Of a stretch of 64,000 nucleotides of DNA, positions 26,178 to 34,072 are shown piece by piece. A program made the position numbers and the translations under genes. The notes below the pieces were generated by a model. That model did no database searches, had not been told where the DNA came from, and saw nothing but the letters and a program-made list of their open reading frames with translations. The first letter of the stretch is position 1. The number at the start of each line of letters is the position of its first letter. Source of the stretch: Pseudovibrio exalbescens (GTDB lineage: Bacteria > Pseudomonadota > Alphaproteobacteria > Rhizobiales > Stappiaceae). The stretch covers positions 342,652-406,651 of the forward strand of contig NZ_JAQZAJ010000004.1 of NCBI RefSeq assembly GCF_028737195.1. Direction: 5' to 3'.

Positions 26178-27529
26178 GCGCGTTCTCTGACTTCCAGCCG
26201 ACGCTGTATGGACCGGTGCGCTTTCGTCGTGATCGGGAACCTCCACATCAGCCACAATACTCCCATTTTCAATGATACAGGCAACAATGCGTAGATCACA
26301 GCCAGTGCTGTCAACGCTTCTGGGGTGTTATCAGCGCCCGGCGTAAAGCCCAGAGCGCCAACAAGAGGTAGGCAAAAGCCCGCTGCCAGTGCCAGCGAAA
26401 GTTTCGCGACCAGCGTCCACGACGAATAGAGGATGCCCCGACGTTTGCGCTTTGTTTGTAGCTCGTCCCAATCTGTCACGTCGGCGAACAGGGAGGCGGG
26501 CAAAGCAAGGTCAGCTCCAAGGCACACCCCAGTAATCACGCAGATAATTCCGAACTCCAGCACTGCACCTTCTGGCAGAAATGGCACAGTGGTGAAGGTC
26601 ACGGACACAATAATGATTGAGCATAGCCATAGCCTTGCTTTGTCAAAGTGCTTGCTTAGCACCAGCCAGATCGGCAGCCCTGCGATCGCGCAAAAGAAAT
26701 AGAGAAAAATCAGCAGGTTTTTTTGCTGGTCCGTGGTCTTGAGCGCATCTGACAGGAAAAACGGAAACAAAACCGTCCCTGTTCCGTTCGCCAGGCCATT
26801 AAAGAACCACGCAGACAAAATGACCACGAACGGGGTGTTGCCTTTCAAACTGGCGAAGAAACCACGCCATTGCGCCTCCGTCTGATGGACAGGAGCGGGC
26901 GGAACATGTTCATCCTCTTGGACCACTGCGAGCAGCATGGTTATTGTTATAGCGCCGGTCACAATTGTGATGATGGCTATGGCAAAGAACTGATCCTCGG
27001 TTACAACACCCGCAGCCTTGAGAACGACTGGTAACGCGCTGGCAAGAACAATGCCTGCCAGAGTTGCCGCTTCGCGAGCTGAGGCAAAGCGGGTTCGTTC
27101 ATATGCATCCCGGGCAAGCTCCGCGCCCAGTGCATTGTAGGGGATGGAGAAAAACGTCCACCCCACATATAGCGCACATAGGAACAAGGCGAGTTGGAAG
27201 AGGGTGGTATCCGCAGACGGAAGCGATAAAACGATAAGCGCTGGTGCAGCAAAAAGACCGCCGAGCAACATCCATGGTTTTCTACGGCCCCAGCGTGTGG
27301 GGACTGTGTCCATCAGCCAGCCCACAGCAGGGTCTGTTGCCATGTCCAGCAAACGGGCAATGAGAAGGGCGAGGCCAATGCTCGCCAAACTCAATGTTGT
27401 TGCGGTCGCATAGTATTGCGGAAGAAGGACAAGCACCGGGAGGGTTGGCAGCGCGGTGGCCAACCCCGGCAATGCATAGAGGGTAAGATCTCGCCTAGAA
27501 CGCACGGACCACCTTGTAGAAGCCGACAT
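26174..27529 (-). CDS. MFS transporter of the GPH (sugar:cation) type, RpoE-linked
   Basis: A 451-residue inner-membrane transporter with 12 predicted helices. The GPH signature RLLDMATDPAVGWLMDTVPT is followed by WGRRKPWML, and the SIPYNALGAELARDAYERT block is typical. Classical GPH members carry sugars with Na+ or H+, but homologues in RpoE-linked clusters are uncharacterised and may carry a lipid-related compound. The gene is last in the amine oxidase-DUF1365-CFA operon. Its ATG at 27529 lies inside the CFA gene (35-bp overlap). A GTG at 27508 with ACAAGGTGG just before it is an alternative start. Confidence 0.87.
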   Translation of the reverse strand: MSASTRWSVRSRRDLTLYALPGLATALPTLPVLVLLPQYYATATTLSLASIGLALLIARLLDMATDPAVGWLMDTVPTRWGRRKPWMLLGGLFAAPALIVLSLPSADTTLFQLALFLCALYVGWTFFSIPYNALGAELARDAYERTRFASAREAATLAGIVLASALPVVLKAAGVVTEDQFFAIAIITIVTGAITITMLLAVVQEDEHVPPAPVHQTEAQWRGFFASLKGNTPFVVILSAWFFNGLANGTGTVLFPFFLSDALKTTDQQKNLLIFLYFFCAIAGLPIWLVLSKHFDKARLWLCSIIIVSVTFTTVPFLPEGAVLEFGIICVITGVCLGADLALPASLFADVTDWDELQTKRKRRGILYSSWTLVAKLSLALAAGFCLPLVGALGFTPGADNTPEALTALAVIYALLPVSLKMGVLWLMWRFPITTKAHRSIQRRLEVRERA

Positions 27530-28742
27530 CAATCGACTTCGCCTTGAAACCGGCCTCGCAGTAGGCAAGGTAGTATTGCCACATCCGTTTGAAGCGCTCA
27601 TCGAAATCCATTGAGGAAATACGAGGCCAAGCCGCCATGAAGCTTTCGTTCCATTTGGCGAGGGTACGGGCATAGTCGTGCCCAAAATACTCCTCATGGA
27701 CCAATTTCAGGCCACATCGGCTGATGATGTCCTTCAGGATCGATGGGCTGGGAAGCATGCCTCCTGGGAAAATGTACTTCTGGATGAAGTCAACGCTCTT
27801 GCTGTACTGCTCGTAGCGGGCATCTTCGATTACGATCGCCTGAATGACCGCCGAACCTTTTTCGGTGAGACGATCGCGGATGATGGAACAGTAGTGGTCC
27901 CAGTTGTCTTTTCCGACCGCCTCAATCATCTCGATCGAAACGATGTGGTCATAGCTTCCTTCGGTGTCTCGGTAGTCCCGAAGCTCAAACTTCGCATTGT
28001 CAGAAAACCCCTTAGACAGGCTTCGCTGCCGGGCGTAATTCAGCTGCTCATTTGAAAGCGTTATACCGTGAACGTGAGCTCCACGCTGCGCTGCAGTTTC
28101 GGCAAAGCCACCCCAACCGCAACCAATCTCAAGAATGCGATGCCCCGTCGTTGCACCTGCCAGATCCAGAACCCGGTCGTTTTTTTGTCTCTGGGCAACT
28201 TCAAGCGGCATCTGTCCATCGTAGTTGTAGGCAGAGGAGTAGGTCATGCTCGGATCCAGCCATTGTTCATAAAAGGCATTTCCGAGGTCATAGTGGAACG
28301 CGATGTTTCGCTTGCTGCCGCGCTTTGTGTTGGAGTTCATCCAATGCATGATGCGGTTGAGCCATCGCGTGGTGGTTCCCTTTAAGTGGATGCCACGGAA
28401 GCTCTTGGTGTTGATCAGGAAGAGCTCAAATAGGTCTGTCAGGTCAGAGCAGCTCCAATCCCCTTCCATATAGCATTCAGCCAACGCAAGGTGCCCACCA
28501 AGGGCAAGGCGTCGGAAAGTACGCTCGTTGTGAATGCGGACCTCAACACTGGGAGCATTGGTGCTCTTCACACCAAACTCGGCGCGGTTTCCTTCAGGAA
28601 AAACGAGTGTGAGGTGGCCTCGCTCCAGATGCCGCAGCACTGCAACGATCATCCGACGCCAGAGGTTCATTGTTGGGAGGCGGCCGTGAGATTTCTTTGT
28701 TTCAGCGGAGGTTACGGCGACACGGTTCTCATCAATGCTCAT
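27495..28742 (-). CDS. Cyclopropane-fatty-acyl-phospholipid synthase family methyltransferase
   Basis: A 415-residue SAM-dependent enzyme of the CFA synthase family. The SAM-binding motif ILEIGCGWGGFAE is followed by GITLSNEQLNYARQR, and the acceptor region has YIFPGGMLPSPS and FGHDYARTL. CFA synthases methylate the double bonds of membrane phospholipid acyl chains. In Rhodobacter sphaeroides, RpoE-controlled members of this family are needed for methylated and furan fatty acids rather than plain cyclopropanes (from memory), so this copy may belong to that branch. Its start overlaps the DUF1365 stop by 4 bp. The active-site bicarbonate pocket was not checked residue by residue. Confidence 0.88.
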   Translation of the reverse strand: MSIDENRVAVTSAETKKSHGRLPTMNLWRRMIVAVLRHLERGHLTLVFPEGNRAEFGVKSTNAPSVEVRIHNERTFRRLALGGHLALAECYMEGDWSCSDLTDLFELFLINTKSFRGIHLKGTTTRWLNRIMHWMNSNTKRGSKRNIAFHYDLGNAFYEQWLDPSMTYSSAYNYDGQMPLEVAQRQKNDRVLDLAGATTGHRILEIGCGWGGFAETAAQRGAHVHGITLSNEQLNYARQRSLSKGFSDNAKFELRDYRDTEGSYDHIVSIEMIEAVGKDNWDHYCSIIRDRLTEKGSAVIQAIVIEDARYEQYSKSVDFIQKYIFPGGMLPSPSILKDIISRCGLKLVHEEYFGHDYARTLAKWNESFMAAWPRISSMDFDERFKRMWQYYLAYCEAGFKAKSIDVGFYKVVRAF

Positions 28743-29572
28743 TGGACTTCCTTGCCGTATGTTACTGTTTCTGATGACATTTTAGTTACAAGACGAGCCG
28801 GCGGTTCGGGCCTTGGCTGAAGTTTGGCTCCCTTTGCCCACATCTTGAGAGCCTCCCAATGAATGCCAGCCAGTATTTTGAAGCCACCCTGAAAATATCG
28901 TAGGGCGAACCATAGCAGTTTGCCTGACGTCAGCTTTTGCCTCTGACCTCTGAAGGCAGCTGTCAGCATGGGACCGTTTCTGTCGGTCTGACGGATTACC
29001 ACGGAAACGCTTTCATCTGGTTTGCGCACCTTGAAGTGGTAGGTGCACTCCATATGAATGAAAGGTGATACATAGAAGTTCTTGTCGCAGGAGTGGTCGT
29101 AGGCCACCTGATCCTGCTCCACCTCGGTGAGGTAGTGATGCCACTCTCCGAAGGTGTTGCGGACTTGATACAAAATGGCTCGCAACTTTCCATCGACGTC
29201 GTGACAATAGAAGATCGATAGCGGATTGAAGGCATGGCCAAGGAAGCGCGGATAGGCGAGCAGATCAATCCGGCCGGCCTGGAAATGAAGGCCGTTTTCG
29301 ATCAGGAGTTTCTCAACGAAGCCACGTATCGACGCCTCTCCAGCCTCCATGTGATCGCGCTCGCAGAAGCTGAAAAGGTTCCACCTGTTGACCGAAAAAA
29401 GACGGCTTACCTGATTTAGCTCCTCCAGGCGGTCTACATCTGTAAGTAGAGAGAATACTTTGTATTTCAGGCTATGGTTCAGGTCTTGGTGACGGGTATG
29501 CACGACATCACCCAGATAGAAAGCTGCTGGCTCTGTTGTCGGAGCAGCTGCTGCCGCTGTGAAAGCTGCCAT
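28739..29572 (-). CDS. DUF1365 protein
   Basis: A 277-residue protein of the DUF1365 family. Typical blocks are present: YLGDVVHTRHQDLNHSLKYK, the FGHAFNPLSIFYCHD-like segment (here PRFLGHAFNPLSIFYC), VRNTFGEWHHY, and VSPFIHMECTYHF. The molecular function is unknown. The genes for DUF1365, an FAD amine oxidase and a CFA-family enzyme recur together in many bacteria, so a step in fatty acid modification is likely. It lies 5 bp after the oxidase gene and overlaps the CFA gene start (ATGA). No signal peptide is evident. Confidence 0.9.
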   Translation of the reverse strand: MAAFTAAAAAPTTEPAAFYLGDVVHTRHQDLNHSLKYKVFSLLTDVDRLEELNQVSRLFSVNRWNLFSFCERDHMEAGEASIRGFVEKLLIENGLHFQAGRIDLLAYPRFLGHAFNPLSIFYCHDVDGKLRAILYQVRNTFGEWHHYLTEVEQDQVAYDHSCDKNFYVSPFIHMECTYHFKVRKPDESVSVVIRQTDRNGPMLTAAFRGQRQKLTSGKLLWFALRYFQGGFKILAGIHWEALKMWAKGAKLQPRPEPPARLVTKMSSETVTYGKEVQ

Positions 29573-29577
29573 TGCTT

Positions 29578-30921
29578 CTACTCCGCCGCCTGCCGATCCG
29601 TTGCAGATATCCCTGCTTGCACCAGTGGGATGCGGCCAGACTCGTTTTCAACATTCCACGGACGGCGTACGTTCCCCAACGCCTCAGCCACAGCCAATCC
29701 TGACTGCAACCCGTCTTCGTGGAACCCATGTCCAAAATAAGCGCCGCAGAACCATGTGCGGTTGTGGCCCTGCAGTTCCCAAAGGCTAGATTGAGCTTTG
29801 AGCGCGTTGCTGTCAAACACGGGGTGGCTGTAAACCATGCTGCGCAAGATAGTGCCTTCAGCGGGCTGGTGAGTAGGGTTCAGCGTAACGAAAAGATCCT
29901 TGCTCACGTTTAGGTTCTGCAACCGATTCATCCAGTAGGTAACGCAGAGGCTGGTCTCGCCTTCCTCCTCGGTCTTGAGGTAGTTCCAGCTTGCCCAAGC
30001 TTTGCGTGTTTTCGGCATCAGGCTCTTATCAGTGTGCAGTAGCGCAATATTCTTCTGGTAGTGGATCGAGCCCAAAAGCGCGCGTTCTTGGTCACTGGCG
30101 CCAAGGCTTCCGCTTTCGAGGATGCGAAGGGCCTGGTCTGAATGCGCCGCTATGACAACATGATCATAGCGCTGGCTGTCCCCGTTGCGGTCAACGATCT
30201 CAACGAAACCTGGCAATCTGTTCAGCTGAGTGATTGCCGTGTTCAGTTCGATGGAGCCGGAAATTTCTTCGGCAATCTTTGAGATGTAATTTTTCGAGCC
30301 TCCGGCTACCGTTCGCCACTTCGGGCGATCGCGGAACTGGATCAATCCATGGTTTTGACAAAAACCTATGAAGCTTTGAAACGGGAACGCCATCATCCGT
30401 TCCGCTGGCATGGACCAAATGGCCGCCCCCATTGGAATGAGATGATCATGGATAAACCCTTCGGAGTAGCGCTGCTCATTCAAATAAGACCGTAGGGTGT
30501 AGTCTGGCGGCAGCCTTTCTGCATCCGCTGCTGCGTTGTCATAGAAGCGTTTGATGTCTTTCAACATGCTCCAGAAACGGAGGCTGAAGAGGTTTTTCCG
30601 TTGCGCAAACAGTCCATTAAAACCGCAGCCAGAATACTCATAGGCGCCTTGCTGTGCGGAAATAGCGAAGGACATGTCAGAAGCGTCTGTTGCTACCCCC
30701 ATGTGGTCGAAGAAGGCTGTTAGGTTGGGGTAGGTCCGTTCATTATAAACTATGAACCCAGTATCGACGTCCACTCTCTCGCCATCGACCGCCACACTTT
30801 GCGTATTGGAGTGCCCGCCTAAACGGTCATCCTTCTCGTAAAGAGTGACGTGATGGGCTTTGGAGAGTAGCCACGCTGCTGATAGACCCGAAATACCAGA
30901 CCCGATAACCGCAATCTTCAT
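29578..30921 (-). CDS. FAD-dependent amine-oxidase-fold oxidoreductase (RpoE-linked)
   Basis: A 447-residue flavoprotein. The N-terminal dinucleotide motif is VIGSGISGLSAAWLLS, followed by LYEKDDRLGGHSNTQSV, and the C-terminal FAD motif contains YFGHGFHEDGLQSGLAVAEA. It is related to amine oxidase/phytoene desaturase folds, but no amine substrate is implied. In the linked DUF1365-CFA set it probably oxidises or desaturates a lipid. It is the first gene of a four-gene operon transcribed away from rpoE, with an RpoE-like promoter 31 bp before the ATG. An unusual feature is the very short gap to the next gene, which suggests tight co-production. Confidence 0.88.
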   Translation of the reverse strand: MKIAVIGSGISGLSAAWLLSKAHHVTLYEKDDRLGGHSNTQSVAVDGERVDVDTGFIVYNERTYPNLTAFFDHMGVATDASDMSFAISAQQGAYEYSGCGFNGLFAQRKNLFSLRFWSMLKDIKRFYDNAAADAERLPPDYTLRSYLNEQRYSEGFIHDHLIPMGAAIWSMPAERMMAFPFQSFIGFCQNHGLIQFRDRPKWRTVAGGSKNYISKIAEEISGSIELNTAITQLNRLPGFVEIVDRNGDSQRYDHVVIAAHSDQALRILESGSLGASDQERALLGSIHYQKNIALLHTDKSLMPKTRKAWASWNYLKTEEEGETSLCVTYWMNRLQNLNVSKDLFVTLNPTHQPAEGTILRSMVYSHPVFDSNALKAQSSLWELQGHNRTWFCGAYFGHGFHEDGLQSGLAVAEALGNVRRPWNVENESGRIPLVQAGISATDRQAAE

Positions 30922-30951
30922 TAAGACTTGTTCCCTGATTTCAATCTGTTA

Positions 30952-30981
30952 TTCGTATGTGGGTTAACGCGTATTGGATCA
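30952..30981 (-). promoter_or_regulatory. RpoE-type promoter for the amine oxidase-DUF1365-CFA-MFS operon
   Basis: On the minus strand the site reads TGATCC, 18 bp, TACGAA. The -10 ends 30 bp before the ATG at 30921. It is back to back with the rpoE promoter, 24 bp away. Confidence 0.7.
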
Positions 30982-31005
30982 CATGAACGCTTCAGTCTTG
31001 TTTAG

Positions 31006-31035
31006 TGATCCAGTGGGCTCTGTCACACGTAAGTA
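31006..31035 (+). promoter_or_regulatory. Autoregulatory RpoE-type promoter before rpoE-chrR
   Basis: TGATCC, 18 bp, TAAGTA lie 29 bp before the GTG start at 31065. This matches my memory of the R. sphaeroides RpoE consensus (TGATCC...TAAG). Auto-activation is standard for ECF loci. Confidence 0.78.
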
Positions 31036-31064
31036 AAAAGTGTCGAGCATCATAGGATGAGTCT

Positions 31065-31670
31065 GTGCCCTATCAACAACGGGAAATTGTTGCGTCACCC
31101 AGCGGGGGGACTTCTGTGCCGCCCAACAGGTTAAGCCAATTGCTCGCAACGATGAGTGCGACGCAAGATCGGGGTTCGTTTCGCGAGCTGTATGACTATT
31201 TCGCCCCACGGTTGAAGCAGTTTTACATGCGTTCCGGAACTGATGAAGCGATGGCTGAGGAAATGGTTCAAGAGACGTTTGTGCTTGTTTGGCGCAAATC
31301 TCACCTCTACGATCCATCCCGGTCCGCTGCATCTACCTGGATCTTCACGATCGCTAGGAACCATCGCATTGACCGTCTTCGCAGGGAGAAGCGCTTCGTT
31401 CAAAAGGAAGAACACTTCTTTGAAGCCGAACTCGTAGATGACGGTAGCCAAGATAGGGACGTTGATCAGCCGAAGATGTCTTTGATCATAAATGAAGCGT
31501 TGGCTGAGTTGCCGCCTAATCAAGCGGAACTGGTCCGGCTCTCATTTTATGAAGAAGTAACACATGCGGAAATAGCAAGCCGATTGCAGCTCCCCTTGGG
31601 GACAGTCAAATCACGACTGAGACTGGCATTTGGGCGGCTAAGGAAGAAACTGGCAGAGTTTGAAACATGA
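31065..31670 (+). CDS. rpoE: ECF sigma factor, RpoE (ChrR-partnered, singlet-oxygen type)
   Basis: A 201-residue ECF sigma factor. Region 2 spans about residues 38-105 (YDYFAPRLKQFYMRSGTDEA, EEMVQETFVLVWRK), and region 4 about 140-195 (LPPNQAELVRLSFYEEVTHA, then LPLGTVKSRLRLAFGRLR). The stop overlaps the chrR start (ATGA), so the two are coupled. This size and partner match the ECF11-like RpoE of Rhodobacter, which is held by ChrR until singlet oxygen appears. The start is GTG at 31065 with AGGATGAG upstream. A matching promoter lies in front. Neighbouring genes carry similar promoters, so it is the likely master of the island. Confidence 0.92.
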   Translation: MPYQQREIVASPSGGTSVPPNRLSQLLATMSATQDRGSFRELYDYFAPRLKQFYMRSGTDEAMAEEMVQETFVLVWRKSHLYDPSRSAASTWIFTIARNHRIDRLRREKRFVQKEEHFFEAELVDDGSQDRDVDQPKMSLIINEALAELPPNQAELVRLSFYEEVTHAEIASRLQLPLGTVKSRLRLAFGRLRKKLAEFET

Positions 31671-32326
31671 TCAATCACCACATCAGTGATGAAATGCTCA
31701 TGAGTTATGCGGCTGGTGCCTTGTCAGAAGGGGCGAGTCTCTTCGTGGCCAGCCACATCCACATGTGCAAGCGGTGTGCCCAGCGTGTATTCACGGCTGA
31801 GGCCGTAGGTGGAGCCTTGATTGACGAGCTGGATGGCGTGCCAATGTCTTCCGGTTCTTTCGATGATCTGATGCTCCGCATAGAAAATGAGCCCAGCAGC
31901 GATGCCGCGATGGAAAGGATAGAGTCAACGCCGGACCTTTCACATATCCCGGAGCCATTGCAGTTGCTGCTTGGCAAGGATTACAGCGAGCTTTCTTGGA
32001 AATCAGTGGCTCCTGGTATCAAACAGTTCATATTGCCCGTCGGCGGCAATCGGGGCGAAAAGACCCGCTTGTTGAAGCTCTCTCCGGGGTTCGTAACACC
32101 CACCCACAGTCACCGCGGCTATGAGCTCACGATGGTGATGCAAGGCTCTTACAGTGATGAGAGCGGGCGGTACAAGGTCGGGGATGTTCAGGAAGCGGAT
32201 GGTGAGATCGATCACCAGCCGATTGCAGATACTGACGAAGACTGCATTTGCTTGATTTACACGGACGCGCCATTGGAGTTCAAGGGCGTAATAAATCGCA
32301 TTTTGCAGCCATTCATCGGCATTTGA
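31667..32326 (+). CDS. chrR: ChrR-type zinc anti-sigma factor with cupin domain
   Basis: A 219-residue anti-sigma factor. The N-terminal zinc anti-sigma domain has H5, H30, C34 and C37 (SHIHMCKRC gives H-x3-C-x2-C). The C-terminal cupin-like domain has H147, H149, E153 (THSHRGYE) and H183 (DHQP), which map to the second metal site of R. sphaeroides ChrR with an offset of 6. ChrR keeps RpoE inactive in the cytoplasm until singlet oxygen or related signals cause its proteolysis. It is co-transcribed with rpoE and followed by a strong terminator. All key ligands are present, so it should be functional. Confidence 0.92.
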   Translation: MINHHISDEMLMSYAAGALSEGASLFVASHIHMCKRCAQRVFTAEAVGGALIDELDGVPMSSGSFDDLMLRIENEPSSDAAMERIESTPDLSHIPEPLQLLLGKDYSELSWKSVAPGIKQFILPVGGNRGEKTRLLKLSPGFVTPTHSHRGYELTMVMQGSYSDESGRYKVGDVQEADGEIDHQPIADTDEDCICLIYTDAPLEFKGVINRILQPFIGI

Positions 32327-32344
32327 TGAGCGAATATTTTTAAT

Positions 32345-32374
32345 GGGCCCGGAGTAACATCCGGGCCCCTTTTT
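32345..32374 (+). terminator. Terminator after rpoE-chrR
   Basis: GGGCCCGGA-gtaaca-TCCGGGCCC is a perfect 9-bp stem, followed by CTTTTT. Confidence 0.9.
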
Positions 32375-32490
32375 GTTGGGGTGGCCTGCGCGGGTGACCT
32401 GCCCCCGATAAAAGCCGCAGACTGCCAGAATGGCGAAGTCTCTTGCAGAAATCGCAACGCAGCTCTCAGTTGTCGCATACGTTTCCAGTT

Positions 32491-32520
32491 TGATCTCATT
32501 AATGATGAAAAGCGTAGACC
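32491..32520 (+). promoter_or_regulatory. Possible RpoE-type promoter before the photolyase gene
   Basis: TGATCT, 18 bp, TAGACC end 24 bp before the ATG at 32545. The geometry matches the other sites, but the -10 is the weakest of the five. Confidence 0.5.
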
Positions 32521-32544
32521 AATAAACAACATAAGAGCTCACCA

Positions 32545-34068
32545 ATGGAACTCGTTTGGTTTAAACGCGACCTTCGTGTTGACGATCACGCCCCTCTGTT
32601 CAATGCTGCGCAAAGAGGCCCTGTTTTGCCGGTCTACATTGTTGAGCCGGAGCTGTGGGCGCAGCCTGATGCGTCAGCCCGGCAGTGGGCCTTTGTGACG
32701 GAATGCCTTGTAGACCTGGACACTTCTCTGCGCAATCTCGGCCAGCCGTTGCTGGTCCAGTTCGGAGATGTTGTGGAGGTATTCACCAAGCTCCAACGCA
32801 CTTATCAGTTCGAACGGTTGTGGTCTCACGAGGAGACGGGGAATGGCTGGAGCTATGCGCGCGACAAGAAGGTCTCCGCATGGTGCAAAGCGCGCAACAT
32901 ACCATGGTATCAGCTGCCACAGTTCGGTGTGATCCGTGGTTTGAAAGACCGTAGCGGGTGGTCCCGGCGTTGGGATCGAGTTATGGGCGAGCCGGCTGCG
33001 CCAGCACCCAAGGCCTTGGCTCCTGTGTCAATTGACGGGTCATCTTTGCCGAGAGCGCAGTCACTGGGGCTCGTGAGCGATCCTTGCCAAGGTCGGCAGA
33101 TTGGGGGCAGGGTGCAGGGCCTTCGCATTTTGAACTCGTTCTTGTTCGAGCGCGCCGGTCCTTACAGGAAAGCCATGTCCAGCCCTTTGACCGCGGAAAA
33201 CAGTTGTTCTCGGCTTTCGACTTACCTTGCCTACGGCTGCATATCTATGCGCGAGGTCGCTCAGGCAACATGGAACCGCCAAGTTGAGCTAAAGCAGATG
33301 ACACAGCCGCCTGAGGGCTGGCGAGGGGCGCTTGCCTCGTTCTCGGGACGACTGCATTGGCATTGCCATTTCATGCAGAAGCTCGAAGATGCGCCCTCGA
33401 TTGAGACAAGAAATCTACATCGCGCATACGATGGCCTCCGCACCGCGGAAAATGTGGAGCTTCTAAAGGCTTGGCAGAAGGGTGAAACCGGATTTCCCTT
33501 TGTTGACGCATGCATGCGCTATCTGCGAGTTACAGGATGGATGAACTTCCGAATGCGTGCCATGCTTATGGCGTTTGCCTCGTATCACCTGTGGTTGGAT
33601 TGGCGGCAGCCCGGGCTTCATCTTGCCCGCCAGTTTGTCGATTACGAACCGGGCATACATTGGCCGCAAGTTCAAATGCAGTCCGGCACAACAGGCATCA
33701 ACACCATTCGCATCTACAATCCCGTCAAGCAGGGCTATGATCAAGATCCCTCCGGAGCCTTTGTGCGTAGGTGGATCCCTGAACTGCGCGAGGTGCCTGA
33801 CAATTTTTTGCAGGAGCCCTGGAAGTGGGAGGGCGCGGGACAGGTCCTTGATAAATCCTATCCATTGCCTATTGTGGACCACATGACGGCAGCAAAGGAA
33901 GCGCGGCAAAAGCTATGGGCTGTCCGGAAAGGCGAGCCCTTCCGGTCACAGGCTAACGCCATCCAGCAGAAACATGGCAGTCGCCGGAGCGGCATCGCAC
34001 AGATCAACCGTCGCACTACCAAGGCAGCCAGTTCCAAGAAGAACCAGATGAGCTTTCCCTTCGACTGA
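32545..34068 (+). CDS. phrA: DNA photolyase (cryptochrome/photolyase family)
   Basis: A 507-residue flavoprotein. The N-terminal antenna domain (VWFKRDLRVDDHAPLFNAAQ) covers about residues 1-130. The C-terminal catalytic domain binds FAD (VTGWMNFRMRAMLMAFASYH, GIHWPQVQMQSGTTGINTIR). Length exceeds the usual 450-480 residues of CPD photolyases because of a basic C-terminal tail with HGSRRSG. Photolyases use blue light to split pyrimidine dimers. In R. sphaeroides phrA is an RpoE target; a TGATCT-type site lies in front here too. It converges with the FeS photolyase gene across 4 bp. CPD photolyase activity is most likely, but a photoreceptor role is not excluded. Confidence 0.88.
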   Translation: MELVWFKRDLRVDDHAPLFNAAQRGPVLPVYIVEPELWAQPDASARQWAFVTECLVDLDTSLRNLGQPLLVQFGDVVEVFTKLQRTYQFERLWSHEETGNGWSYARDKKVSAWCKARNIPWYQLPQFGVIRGLKDRSGWSRRWDRVMGEPAAPAPKALAPVSIDGSSLPRAQSLGLVSDPCQGRQIGGRVQGLRILNSFLFERAGPYRKAMSSPLTAENSCSRLSTYLAYGCISMREVAQATWNRQVELKQMTQPPEGWRGALASFSGRLHWHCHFMQKLEDAPSIETRNLHRAYDGLRTAENVELLKAWQKGETGFPFVDACMRYLRVTGWMNFRMRAMLMAFASYHLWLDWRQPGLHLARQFVDYEPGIHWPQVQMQSGTTGINTIRIYNPVKQGYDQDPSGAFVRRWIPELREVPDNFLQEPWKWEGAGQVLDKSYPLPIVDHMTAAKEARQKLWAVRKGEPFRSQANAIQQKHGSRRSGIAQINRRTTKAASSKKNQMSFPFD

Positions 34069-34072
34069 TTGG

